From an uncultured Eisenbergiella sp. (lineage in GTDB: Bacteria; Bacillota; Clostridia; Lachnospirales; Lachnospiraceae), in assembly GCA_910585455.1 (NCBI GenBank), contig CAJUEL010000008.1:60594-124593 (forward strand): a stretch of 64,000 bases of DNA, in the 5' to 3' direction. The notes under the pieces were generated by a model. It was given only the letters and a program-made list of their open reading frames with translations, was not told the origin of the DNA and did not search any database. The position numbers and the translations under genes are program-made. Positions 17,291 to 26,400 of this stretch are shown here, in pieces (position 1 is the stretch's first letter; each line of letters opens with the position of its first letter).

Positions 17291-18620
17291 ATTACATGGC
17301 TTTTTCAAATTCTTCAATGCTGCCAGCGCTGGCGGCGAGCTTCAGCCATTTTTGCAGCATGGACTCGTCTTTTTCGCAGATGACCCTGTCAGAAAGTGCA
17401 GGAGTGACGGGACCGATGTCTTTTAGCAAAAATAAAATAGATTTTGCCTGTCCGAGGGCTTCTCCTTCCTCTCTTCCTTCCGCCCTTCCCAACACTTTAC
17501 CGTCCTCGATAAAAAGCTGTGTGAGAAAGTCTGTTGCGATGAATTCTTTCAGGCGCATTTTTTCCTCCTCTGTTAAAAATTTGCAGGAAAGAACATACAG
17601 GACAGCCTGCATCCGCCGGATATCCTCTTTTGAAATGTGCTGCCAGGATTTCTTTAAGAATGCAAATCCCTGCATTGCCCGTTCGCTTTGGGAGATTTTA
17701 CTATCCATCAGCGGGACTAAAACGACGGGCAGAAGGTCCTTTTTATGCATTTGCGCTTCCGGTATGCTTTTCAGCCTTTCAAAGAGCTGCTCTGCGGACT
17801 GATCCTTCAGTCTGATGATCCGGACGCGGTAAGGGTTGATGCCCTCCCGCAGGCAGGACAGGGGCTTCTTCACCTTTGCGCTGCATATCACATAGGTGAT
17901 CACCGGGACCTCATGGATCTGGCTTGTGATGGCGTCGTAGGAGCGAAAGCGCCGCAGGTCCTTTTGGGTAACGCCGTCGCTTTCAAATTCAAAATGATAC
18001 CAGTCCCCGTTTTCCATCAGAAAGTTAAAATCCTCGCTCATCTGTTTAAGCTCCAGATGGACATATTCCGTTGGCGCAGCCCTTTCTGCTTTCATGTGGA
18101 TACCGAAATAATGCAATAACTCCGAACTGAAAAACTGAATGGCAAATTTGGACGCCAGATCCTCGGCATGAATCTGTGGACCGTTTTTCTTTGGCATAAA
18201 CCTCTCTTTCCAGGTTTGTGGAAACCGCCGATTCTGCTCTTTGGCAGGCAGCCTTATTTGTATCCTTTCCTTGATTTATATAGCATCTGCATAACAGATA
18301 ATGACAGACCTTGTTTTTATGGCAAAAAAGTCTCTCTTTTCTGCGCTTTGGTTCTCTTTTGAGAAATAATATGGTCAAAGCGTCTGGCTTTAACGGTTTT
18401 TCTTTTCTGATAACAGCCCGAACAGGGCGTGAGGTTTCAGAAATTGAGCGGTTGCTATCCCATAGGCGTACCCTCGCCGGAGATATCCGCTTCCTGTGTT
18501 CTTGTGTGAAACGAAGAGATTTCGCACTCTTCGCATATGAATTGTCCGGTAGCGGCTTCCTGTACCGCCATTATCTGTACTGCTTTTACAATATCATATT
18601 TTGAGAGATGGCACAATATC
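17291..18620. repeat. Tandem segmental duplication, unit B
   Basis: The 1330-bp second unit of the direct repeat described for 15794-17135, separated from unit A by a 155-bp unrelated spacer. Near-identity over coding and non-coding parts indicates a recent event. An unequal-crossover product would normally abut, so the spacer is a small puzzle. Confidence 0.9.
17292..18197 (-). CDS. Rpn-family PD-(D/E)XK nuclease, copy B
   Basis: A 301-residue near-identical paralog of copy A. Differences cluster in the charged tail (GRAEGREEGEALGQ, four residues shorter). The same internal AGAGGAGG and in-frame ATG (at 17558) are kept and would give an 88-residue C-terminal product. If toxin and inhibitor are encoded in one frame, tail variation could change pairing specificity. 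The upstream 420 bp are also shared with copy A, so both should be expressed alike. Confidence 0.8.
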   Translation of the reverse strand: MPKKNGPQIHAEDLASKFAIQFFSSELLHYFGIHMKAERAAPTEYVHLELKQMSEDFNFLMENGDWYHFEFESDGVTQKDLRRFRSYDAITSQIHEVPVITYVICSAKVKKPLSCLREGINPYRVRIIRLKDQSAEQLFERLKSIPEAQMHKKDLLPVVLVPLMDSKISQSERAMQGFAFLKKSWQHISKEDIRRMQAVLYVLSCKFLTEEEKMRLKEFIATDFLTQLFIEDGKVLGRAEGREEGEALGQAKSILFLLKDIGPVTPALSDRVICEKDESMLQKWLKLAASAGSIEEFEKAM

Positions 18621-18643
18621 AATTTGTGGAAAAGCAGGGGAAT

Positions 18644-18677
18644 CCGTAACAGTTCAGACCTGGCTGAACTGTTACGG
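18644..18677. repeat. Short palindromic repeat (GTAACNGTTCAGAC family)
   Basis: CCGTAACAGTTCAG and CTGAACTGTTACGG are perfect 14-bp arms around ACCTGG. It lies just outside duplication unit B and directly abuts the longer hairpin at 18678-18759. Confidence 0.85.
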
Positions 18678-18759
18678 AAATTAACGTTCAATCCGCAGCA
18701 GGAAGCGATGGTCCGTTGAGACAGGTTGTCGCTTCCTGCTGCGGACTGAAAATTAATTT
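18678..18759. repeat. 82-bp hairpin adjoining a short palindrome
   Basis: Arms of about 31 bp: 18678-18708 pairs with 18729-18759, including CCGCAGCAGGAAGCGA with its exact complement, with only a few mismatches. It follows the GTTACGG end of the short palindrome without a gap. It resembles the long hairpin elements in being unique but self-complementary, though it lacks their core. Confidence 0.65.
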
Positions 18760-18777
18760 CCCTTGCGAGAAAGTAAA

Positions 18778-18807
18778 CATCCCGAAACCCTTTCGGGTTC
18801 CGGGATG
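18778..18807 (-). terminator. Intrinsic terminator of adhesin A
   Basis: On the minus strand, CATCCCGGAACCC, a GAAA loop and GGGTTTCGGGATG, then TTTACTTT. It lies 38 nt after the stop of the surface protein gene. Confidence 0.8.
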
Positions 18808-18844
18808 CGTATAGCTTATAGATTTGGTCAAAAATCAACCGATT

Positions 18845-21800
18845 TTAGTTCTCTTTCCGTCTGCGAAGAGTCAGAACTGCAAGACCGCAGGCAGTCAGAA
18901 GAATTGTGACGTACCACATAACGGAAATATCGCCCGTCTGGGGAACGTTTGCCAGAGGCACATCCTCATCAAAAAGATCGATCAGCTCTTCACCGGGTAC
19001 TGCACTCAGGGGAACGATCTCTTCGGGGATATCTGTCAGAGGAGTAAGCTCTTCGGGAATATCCGTCAAGGGAGTCGGTTCGTCCGGAATTTCCGGGTCA
19101 GGATCGGGCGTCGGATCAGGATCCGGTGTCGGATCGGGATCAGGATCCGGATCGGGACCAGGGTCAGGACCCGGGTCGGGGGTCGGATCAGGCGTGGGAG
19201 GAGTAATAATTCTGACATTCACAAAGTCTGTGGAAACGGACAGACCGTCAGCAGACTTGTTGAGGTTAAGGAATCCGTCAAAATGCTCTAACTTGTCTTT
19301 CTCTTCCTGGGTCAGCTTATTATAGTCCTCTTCGTTCATTACAATGTAGACATTAGTGTCACGTTCGTAGCCGTTCGGAGCAGTCATTTCCTGCAGATAA
19401 TACACGATGTCTTTCATCATGGCATAGCTGATGTTCAGCTCGCCGTTCTGAGTCCATATGGTACTGGGAGTTGTCACGAAAGTATATGTATTGGTATCCT
19501 TGTCATAGGTGCAATACATCTTAACTTCCGCTTCTGTTCCGTCTTCGTTCTTGACAGTATCAATGTAATAAATCTGGAACTCGGTTTCGGAATCTGTGAT
19601 CGTAGTACCGGTAGCGCCATCCTTTTTGGACAGATTAAAGTCGATATCCACCCTCTCAAGTTGAATGGAGTTATACCAGGGCCATTTGGTATTCTGCCAG
19701 TTATTGCCGGTCAGCTCACCATCAATGTTGAGCGCCATCATCAAACTGGTCCAGGTTGCCTGCTCTTTGCTTAAACCACCGTCCAGCAGAGCCGCAAAAT
19801 ACGCATCGGTCTTCTGCCAGATGTCTTTGTGATCCATGTAGTAATAGAGGGCATTCTGGTAACCATTGTCGGTCCAGGAATCATTTTCGTACTCCCAGCG
19901 GTTTGTAGCAGGATTGAATTTTGCCTCGCCTAAAATTTTGTCAATATCCGCTTCATCGCCAAACGCAAATGAGAACAGGTTTTTGTAAAAATGATCGTAC
20001 TTGACTGTTTCTGTATGAGCAACAACTTCAAACGGACCATTGTGTCCGGCTATTTTGAATTCCTTATTGCCGGAAGTGGTGGTCTTTGTCAGCTCAGCAC
20101 AGGCCTCTGGATTTTTCTGCACCAGCTCATCAATGGTTTTATATTGGTTACCATAATACGCCAGAATATAATTATTCAGCTGTTCATCCAGAGTTTCGCC
20201 CTCGTATTGGGCAAGAAATTTGGCAATTTCAGCATCCCAGTAACCGGCATAGTCTATTATATTGCCGTTGCCATCATAGCCCAGGCCTACCGAACCATCC
20301 CCCAAAAGGTTATTCTGGTTCAGCGGATTCTTCGGATCTGTCATACCAATCTGATAAAACAAATTCTGCATGGGCGCAGCTGTTACCGTGACATAATACG
20401 TTGCATGGTCCACATACTCATCAGGCAGAATCTGTCCGTCAAACCCTTCCACTTTACCGGGCTGCTCGCCCCAACCGGGGGTGGCAAGCGTAAAGCTGCC
20501 AGACTGATACTTGTATGTATGCTTGGAGTCAGAAGTCAGGTACAGCTCGAACTTTTTAACATCGCCGGGCTCGAGAACATTGGCACCAATGCGGCGTTCG
20601 AATTCAGCCTCAAGAGCTTTGATAGCAGCATCATAAGCGGCCATATCATCAGCGTATTTCTTGTCGATTATCTCTTTGTTTGCCAGATATTCATCGTATG
20701 CTTTCTGCGCTGCTAAATAAGCCTGATATTCTTCTGCGCTGACTGAATTAGGATCTACTTTATATTCCGGTTCGTTTATGATGGGAGTACCATTAGAACC
20801 GCCTTCAAATTTGACGGAAATACCCAGACCATAAAAGAGTAAAGTATCCTTATCGCCGAAATGACTTACAAAACCAAACTTATCGTTCTTTTCCCAATCT
20901 GCCCAGTTTTGGTCAACCCATTCACAGTAAGCCTTATCGTTCAGGTATTTGGCATATTGTGCTGTATATTCGTCATTTGCGTCCAAACCACGATCTACTA
21001 AAAACTGCTTGACATCAAATTTTTCCAGACCAACAGGCTCCCCTGAATTGGTGTCGATCTCAATTTGACCCAGCAGATCCTCATACGCACCATCAATGCC
21101 GTCAGGACCTGGCTTTTTGGGAAGCGCGTCAGGCTTTAAGTCTTTTGCAGCCTCTTCTTTTGCTGCTTCCAGCTCCTGCTTACCAGTTTCTACATACTTT
21201 CCCAAAAGTTCCAATGCCTGAGTTAGATCAACTACCTGGGTAATTCCTTCTGCATCTGCACCGATGTTGAAAGTAACCTTATATACGTCTCTGTCCGCAT
21301 CGTAGAAAATTTCCCAGTTTTTCTCTTCGCCGTCGGGTGTGTTGAGCTTATCTTCAGCCGTTCCTATGTCACTTCCGACTTCAGGAGATGCATCGGGGCG
21401 CTGCGTGTTGGAGATGTCAAAAGGCTCTTCTGCAACAGCAGCATCTTCCAGATTAGCGGTCATAAGCGCAGTGTCAGCACTCTCTTCTGTGGCAGGCACT
21501 TCCGCATCAGCGGGAGTTTCGATTTCGCTGGCCTCTTCCGTGCTGGCAGGAGTTTCAATATCGCTGGCGGTCTCCGTCTCGGCAGGAGCCTCCGTGCTTT
21601 CGGGAGTTTCAGAAACGCTATTGTCAGGGACAACGCTGTCTTCACTTCCGTCAACTACGGTGCTGTCTGCAGAACTGGGAGTATCGGAAACTTCTGATGG
21701 AGGGGTAACAATCGTATTAATGTTGATATCACTCTCGTCAGGAGCACTTTCTGTAACAGCAGGGGTTTCTTCACCCGTGCTTTCCTCCGCAAAAGCCGTA

Positions 21801-21880
21801 AGCGACATACTCATAACCATCGTCAATGCAAGGAACAGTGCGAGACCGCGCCTGCGTAAAACTTTAAAACGTTTTTTCAT
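18845..21880 (-). CDS. Large sortase-anchored surface protein (adhesin A)
   Basis: A 1011-residue wall-anchored protein. A signal peptide (MKKRFKVLRRRGLALFLAL, cleavage near AFAEE) is followed by an acidic, Thr/Ser/Glu/Pro-rich stretch to about 170. The large middle region has long coiled-coil-like and Trp/Tyr-rich parts. A CnaB/SpaA-like domain runs from about 745 to 885 (FQIYYID, then YYLQEMTAPNGYERDT), followed by a Pro-Asp repeat stalk and the sorting signal NVPQTGD near 978, a hydrophobic helix and RRRKEN. The start at 21880 has AAAGGAAAAATATT before ATG; the longer frame runs into the riboswitch. Its tail (LFDEDVPLANVP) is shared with adhesin B. Expression should depend on c-di-GMP. No convincing thioester domain is seen here. 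Confidence 0.88.
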   Translation of the reverse strand: MKKRFKVLRRRGLALFLALTMVMSMSLTAFAEESTGEETPAVTESAPDESDININTIVTPPSEVSDTPSSADSTVVDGSEDSVVPDNSVSETPESTEAPAETETASDIETPASTEEASEIETPADAEVPATEESADTALMTANLEDAAVAEEPFDISNTQRPDASPEVGSDIGTAEDKLNTPDGEEKNWEIFYDADRDVYKVTFNIGADAEGITQVVDLTQALELLGKYVETGKQELEAAKEEAAKDLKPDALPKKPGPDGIDGAYEDLLGQIEIDTNSGEPVGLEKFDVKQFLVDRGLDANDEYTAQYAKYLNDKAYCEWVDQNWADWEKNDKFGFVSHFGDKDTLLFYGLGISVKFEGGSNGTPIINEPEYKVDPNSVSAEEYQAYLAAQKAYDEYLANKEIIDKKYADDMAAYDAAIKALEAEFERRIGANVLEPGDVKKFELYLTSDSKHTYKYQSGSFTLATPGWGEQPGKVEGFDGQILPDEYVDHATYYVTVTAAPMQNLFYQIGMTDPKNPLNQNNLLGDGSVGLGYDGNGNIIDYAGYWDAEIAKFLAQYEGETLDEQLNNYILAYYGNQYKTIDELVQKNPEACAELTKTTTSGNKEFKIAGHNGPFEVVAHTETVKYDHFYKNLFSFAFGDEADIDKILGEAKFNPATNRWEYENDSWTDNGYQNALYYYMDHKDIWQKTDAYFAALLDGGLSKEQATWTSLMMALNIDGELTGNNWQNTKWPWYNSIQLERVDIDFNLSKKDGATGTTITDSETEFQIYYIDTVKNEDGTEAEVKMYCTYDKDTNTYTFVTTPSTIWTQNGELNISYAMMKDIVYYLQEMTAPNGYERDTNVYIVMNEEDYNKLTQEEKDKLEHFDGFLNLNKSADGLSVSTDFVNVRIITPPTPDPTPDPGPDPGPDPDPDPDPTPDPDPTPDPDPEIPDEPTPLTDIPEELTPLTDIPEEIVPLSAVPGEELIDLFDEDVPLANVPQTGDISVMWYVTILLTACGLAVLTLRRRKEN

Positions 21881-21920
21881 AATATTTTTCCTTTCTTTGC
21901 GAGTTGCGCGGATGCAAAGT

Positions 21921-22094
21921 ATCCGGCGGCCGGGCTGGCATAGTCGTTGCAAAATGTGTCCGCGTATTCTGTCATGTGGCAAAAACACGTCTGCATTTTA
22001 CAATGTTTCTCTGCTGATAAAGCTCCGAAAAACGAATCGGCATTAGCCCCCATAGCTTTGCGTCCCGCTGTTTCCAACGGTTTGCTGATATGAA
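21921..22094 (-). ncRNA. c-di-GMP-I (GEMM) riboswitch, third of three, with an expanded P3 loop
   Basis: Minus-strand consensus elements are in order: GCAAACCGTTGGAAACAGCG, GGGACGCAAAGCTATGGGGG, CTAA and finally CTATGCCAGCCCGGCCGCC. Between CTAATGCCG and CGACTATGCC there is about 100 nt where the other copies have about 20, so the P3 loop carries an insertion. It ends 40 nt before the adhesin A start. A following CTTTGC..GCAAAG hairpin touches the ribosome binding site and is shared with adhesin B. Confidence 0.82.
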
Positions 22095-22177
22095 TCAGCG
22101 ACTGGGCTGGCATCGTGTTTATGACACATTAGCCCCCATAGTTTTGCGTCCCGCCGTTTCCGACGGTTTGCCTTTTA
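22091..22177 (-). ncRNA. c-di-GMP-I (GEMM) riboswitch, second of three
   Basis: GCAAACCGTCGGAAACGGCG, GGGACGCAAAACTATGGGGG, CTAATGTG..CACGATGCCAGCCCAGTCGC. The GAAA tetraloop, the GGGACGCAAA receptor strand and the 3' GCCAGCC strand are present. Spacing to the neighbouring aptamers is 86 nt on both sides. Confidence 0.85.
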
Positions 22178-22270
22178 TGATCAGCGGCCGGGCTGACATA
22201 GCGTATTGCTCGCCTTAGTCCCCATAGCTTTGCGTCCCGCCGTTTCCGACAGTTTGCTCACTGGTCCGAC
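22176..22270 (-). ncRNA. c-di-GMP-I (GEMM) riboswitch, first of three
   Basis: GCAAACTGTCGGAAACGGCG, GGGACGCAAAGCTATGGGGA, CTAAGGCG..CGCTATGTCAGCCCGGCCGC. It is the most promoter-proximal aptamer in the adhesin A leader. Confidence 0.85.
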
Positions 22271-22602
22271 ATCCATTCCGTTTACAGAGGATGAAAGCTT
22301 TCGTCCCCTGAGCCTTGGACCTGCCGCCTGTGATGCCCCATAGCGGCAGAAGGTCTGAAAAAATCCCTCCCTCCGCATTGCCTGCTCCCTCCGCAGATGC
22401 AAAACCAAAGCAGATCGTCCGACAAATGCCTGCAACAAAAGAAAATGCCGCTTTCGTTGCGCATTGTCCGGGTCCATGCAGGCAATACACAGACCTGACA
22501 GAGCTGCCGGAGAAAATTCGCATTACGGAATTATTGGTAAAATGCGCTTTTGTACAAAGTGAATATCCTGTATTTGGACAGAATACCCACCTCTGTGAAG
22601 TT

Positions 22603-22631
22603 AATATACCATAAAATATATTCACATACAA
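22603..22631 (-). promoter_or_regulatory. Putative promoter of the adhesin A leader
   Basis: On the minus strand, TTGTAT (22631-22626), 17 nt, TATATT (22608-22603). Transcription would begin near 22596, giving a leader of about 715 nt. The 325 nt before the first aptamer (22271-22596) hold no feature I recognise. Confidence 0.5.
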
Positions 22632-22778
22632 GTGAAAATGGCGTATTTTTTTGCTTTTATATAATGTATGCCCATAAAGGGAAAGGGTGCCGGCGGCAGA
22701 CGGGCATACCGGGCGTCATATCGCTTTTTTTGGGACTTTATTCTGGTAAAAATCCTGGAAGAAGTTTCGCTTAAGGTA

Positions 22779-22808
22779 TTGCGCATACAGGCAGATTTGT
22801 GGTATTAT
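22779..22808 (+). promoter_or_regulatory. Putative promoter of the adhesin B leader
   Basis: TTGCGC (22779-22784), 18 nt, TATTAT (22803-22808). Transcription from about 22815 would give a leader of about 670 nt including a structured RNA, a terminator and three riboswitches. It is divergent from the adhesin A promoter 150 bp away. Confidence 0.5.
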
Positions 22809-22814
22809 AAAGGT

Positions 22815-22958
22815 GAATAAAAATTTATTCGTCTGTGTAAAGAACCATGTTTTGCACAGCTGTGAAACAGCCGGATTTGGTGGCGCGGTGTTAGTGAACA
22901 GACGATATAAGTTCTGTTTGTAGACGCCGTCTCGTGAAGTGAAGCGGCGTTTCTTTTT
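22815..22958 (+). ncRNA. Unidentified structured RNA ending in a terminator
   Basis: CGTCTGT (22830-22836) pairs with ACAGACG (22898-22904) to close a 60-nt loop containing GCTGTGAAACAGC. This is followed by a terminator: ACGCCG (22924-22929) with CGGCGT (22945-22950), then TTCTTTTT. It could be a stand-alone small RNA or an attenuator ahead of the riboswitches. No known class is recognised. Confidence 0.5.
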
Positions 22959-22974
22959 GAAAACAGAAGCTTCG

Positions 22975-23185
22975 CGAAACGGGGATTCTATTCTTTGTCT
23001 GCAATTAAGGCATAAGTTGTGGAACCCTCCTGAAATGGCTGAAATAAGAGCAGGAAAAGGGAGGTGATAGGCTGTAGACGGGAGAGCGGCGCAGGAATCT
23101 GACGCCACAATATTCCGGACAGGATCAGATGCCATCACTGAGAATGGATGCAGCTAAGAAGAGGATGGTCTGTGCAGCACTTTTG
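22975..23185 (+). other. Leader segment with possible nested stems
   Basis: Between the terminator and the first aptamer. ACCCTCCTG (about 23022) can pair with CAGGAAAAGGGAGGT (about 23051-23065), and GTCTGCA (about 22996) with TGTAGAC (about 23073-23079), so a folded domain is likely. There is no convincing reading frame and the function is unknown. Confidence 0.35.
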
Positions 23186-23189
23186 TACA

Positions 23190-23276
23190 GAAGCATTGGC
23201 AAACTGCTGGAAACAGCAGGACGCAAAGCCAAAGGGGCTACGGCGTTTTTGGACGCTATGCCAGCCTGGCCGCTAA
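23190..23276 (+). ncRNA. c-di-GMP-I (GEMM) riboswitch, first of three
   Basis: GGCAAACTGCTGGAAACAGC, AGGACGCAAAGCCAAAGGGG, CTACGGCG..CGCTATGCCAGCCTGGCCGC: P2 with GAAA tetraloop, receptor strand and 3' closing strand, all in order on the plus strand. Confidence 0.87.
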
Positions 23277-23278
23277 TT

Positions 23279-23362
23279 AATAAAAGCAAACTGCCGGAAA
23301 CGGCAGGACGCAAAGTCATGGGGACTACGGTTTTTACACGCTATGTCAGCCCGACCGCTAAT
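23279..23362 (+). ncRNA. c-di-GMP-I (GEMM) riboswitch, second of three
   Basis: AGCAAACTGCCGGAAACGGC, AGGACGCAAAGTCATGGGGA, CTACGG..CGCTATGTCAGCCCGACCGC. It follows the first aptamer at 87-nt periodicity. Confidence 0.87.
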
Positions 23363-23363
23363 T

Positions 23364-23446
23364 ACTTAGCAAACCGTTGGAAACGGCGGGACGCAAAGCT
23401 AAGGGGGCTAAGGTGCCACGGTACTAAGCCAGCCCGGCCGCCGGAC
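23364..23446 (+). ncRNA. c-di-GMP-I (GEMM) riboswitch, third of three
   Basis: AGCAAACCGTTGGAAACGGC, GGGACGCAAAGCTAAGGGGG, CTAAGGTGCC..GGTACTAAGCCAGCCCGGCCGCC. It ends 39 nt before the adhesin B start. A following CTTTGCA (23447-23454) / TGCAAAG (23467-23473) hairpin adjoins the AAAGGAAAG ribosome binding site, suggesting translational control. The same platform is found before adhesin A. Confidence 0.88.
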
Positions 23447-23485
23447 CTTTGCATCCGTAATGATATTGCAAAGAAAGGAAAGAAT

Positions 23486-26400
23486 ATGCGAACATTGAAA
23501 ACTTTATATAAGCGCAGTTTTGCTTTGTTCCTTGCAATCGCGTTGTGCGTGAGCACACCGCAGTTTACTGCTTTTGCGGAAGGTACAGAAGCGGTAGAAG
23601 ATGTTGATACTAATACACCGGCAGAGACTCCTGCGTCAGCAGAAGACCCTGTACCGGATCAGGAGCCTGCAGAAGAATCTGCACCTGTAGCGGATCCAGA
23701 GCCTGTAGAAGACCCTGCACCGACAGAAGAGTCTGCTCCGGCAACGGAAGCCGCGCCCGCCGAAGAGCCTGCACAGGCAGAGGTGCTTGCAGAAGATAAT
23801 GTGGCGGCTGCAGCAGCTGTGAAGCTTTCAAACGTTGTTAATGAGGACATCGATGCTGTGGGGAGTGATGCAGACGTACCTGCGGATAACGTAGATGTTA
23901 CGCCGCCGGAGGTACCGGAGATAGCAGAGGATGGAGCATCTGTAGAGAAGTTCTATGATGATGCTAACAAACTTATAGGCTGGAAGTACACGCAGACAGA
24001 TGAAAATGGCGTGGAGATACGTAAAGTTGCCAGTCCGGTTTATGGACAGGATGGTACGATCAGCTATAAGGTCTCAACTACGAAAGTTGTAAAGGAAGAT
24101 CAGATTCCCCAGAAGCCTTTAGATGCTCCGGCTGTGAAAGATGAAAATGGAGCTGAAATTGCGGACTCTTATCAGTATGTGGAAAATGGCGTTGAAACAG
24201 TTGTGCTGCCGATTAAGGACGAAAACGGCACAATACTGGGCTATAATTACACCCAGTATGACAGCGAAAGCGGCGCAATGCTTGATGCCTATGTTTTAAC
24301 TACTGCTGAAAATGCTGATGCAATAGGCGAAAATAAAACTGAGGTGATCGAAGGACTGCCGAAGACTGATGAATCTGTTAAAGTTGAGGTGACTCTGCCT
24401 GATAAGCTGCCGACACCGCCGGAAGGCTACGTGGCAACAGCTGAAGGAAGCAGCGAGTATACCAAAACAGAAGTTGTTGATGGCGTAACCAAGACATATA
24501 GCTGGACACGGGAGGATATCCTGGATGAGGGCGGAAGAGTTATTGGTTATGTGATCAAAACAACGGAAATGACAGTGACAACAGGTGAAGTGCCGGAAGT
24601 CAAGCCGGAAGGCGCTACAGATATTGAAGGTGGTTATGAGTATACTACAACCGAAACTCTGGAGGATGGAACCGAGCGTACTATAATTACCAGAGTGATT
24701 AATGGTGTGGCGACAGTGGCAATCGTGGATACTGTTGAGACAAAAGAAAGTTTTTCTGCAACTGAAAATTTCCAGGGCAATGGTAATGCAGGCACTATGC
24801 TGGAAAAGCCGGAACCGCCTAAGGGTTACATTGAGGTTAAGGATAACGAGTATTCTTATTCCGAACCGATCAATAATGGTAACACGACCGGAACCGTTGA
24901 TTACGTCTGGAAGATGGAAGAAATCAAAGACTCAGCAGGAAACGTGATCGGATATGTTACCGAAACTGTCAAGACGGAGAAGACGGAAACGCGGGTACCT
25001 AATGTGCCGACCAATAAACCGGCAAATGCGGTGGATATTGAGGGCGGTTACAGGTATACTACGACGGAAACTTTGGCAGATGGTAGGACACGGACGACTA
25101 TCACGACTGTAATTAATGGCGAAACCATCACCAGTCAGACGATTGTTACCACGACGGAGACCAGACAGGAAATCAAAGTCAATGAAGAAGGCAGCGTTAC
25201 GGTGACGATGTCCAGTGTCGTAAATGGGAACAAGGAACCTGAATGTACTTATACCACACTTACTCCTGATGTGAATGGGAAGTATGACTGGAAAGGGTAC
25301 GATGCGGGCAATAACCTGTATGACAGGGAAGGGTTCAAAAGTGCTGGGCTTGGCAAGATAACTGCGAGTAGTTTGAACGTAAGAAAAGGCCCCGGAAGTA
25401 CCTACGACACTTATGACAAAAAAGGGACAACGCTTAAGAATGGTGCTGCTGTCTACATTTATGAGGTTAAGAATGGCTGGTACAGAATCGGAGAAAATGC
25501 ATGGATTTCCGGTTCTCATGTAGAGCCTATGTTTGGAACCTTCCAGGTAAATACCAATCGAGGATATGTATATTCCGAACCAAATACAAATGACAGAGTG
25601 GCAAGCCGCGGAAACGGAAGCTATGTTCGCGTTGATGAGGTTAAAACCGTAAACGGGGTAGTGTGGTGTCATATTAATTCTGACGGAAACTATTCTGGCT
25701 GGATAGAGAAAGATAAACTGAATTTTGTTGGCCCGCATGATCCTACAATGGTTCCTGAGAATACGGATAAGTTGGAGCATGAGTTCCCGGATGGCTATGA
25801 TTATGTATTTATTGGGGAAAATGGACTGGAAAGCTCCATCCGTGTTGACACGGTAGGAAGCTCTGCTTCGCATCACCAGGCGCATCAGTTTATTCTGAGG
25901 GATAGGAAAAATAATAAGCTGTATGTGTATTGTGCTGATTTTGGAACTGAGCCCCAGAATGGATACCATTATAAAATGGTGGATCTCGATGAATTTTTGC
26001 AGTCAAACACAAACAACATGGGCAATAGCATGACTCCTGAGAAGTTGCAGCATATCAAGGATATTGCGCAAAACGGTTTTTGGGGAACGACGGATAATGG
26101 GTCGGATTCTGATGCAGCGGGAAGCCTGGAGGCTCTTAAGAAAAAACTGGGCATGTATTTGGAAAGCTTGGGAGAAGATTCCAAAGATATTCAGGGGGTG
26201 CTGGATGCAATCACGCCCGGAATAGCGCTTACCGCAACACAGGCTGCAATCTGGGTGTATGGGAATACTGATCCCAACAAAAAGATCAATGTTAGTGATC
26301 TTAGCCAATGGGACGAATACCTTGGTACATATTTCACAGGCTTCAATTCGACAACCGGGAAGGATTACACTTCAAGAAAAGAATATGAAGCTTCCGGAAA

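Noticed and set aside
15794..18620. A composite transposon or insertion sequence
   Set aside because: The paired units lack a transposase, terminal inverted repeats and target duplications. The Rpn proteins were once annotated as transposases but are nuclease-like.
18845..21880. A thioester domain in adhesin A (KEQATWTSL resembles the Gln motif)
   Set aside because: No matching Cys motif lies at the right distance and context; the resemblance is too weak.
22815..22958. 6S RNA or another named small RNA class for the structured leader RNA
   Set aside because: A closing stem and terminator are present, but I could not match the conserved bubble or any class-specific motif, so I left it unnamed.
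21921..23446. A CRISPR array, because of regularly spaced repeats of 83-87 nt
   Set aside because: The repeats are conserved over their whole length with riboswitch consensus and secondary structure, and there are no variable spacers or cas genes.
23129..23485. An open frame extending the adhesin B gene 119 codons upstream
   Set aside because: It reads straight through three c-di-GMP riboswitches and repeats the same peptide because the aptamers are similar. The true start at 23486 has a ribosome binding site and a signal peptide.
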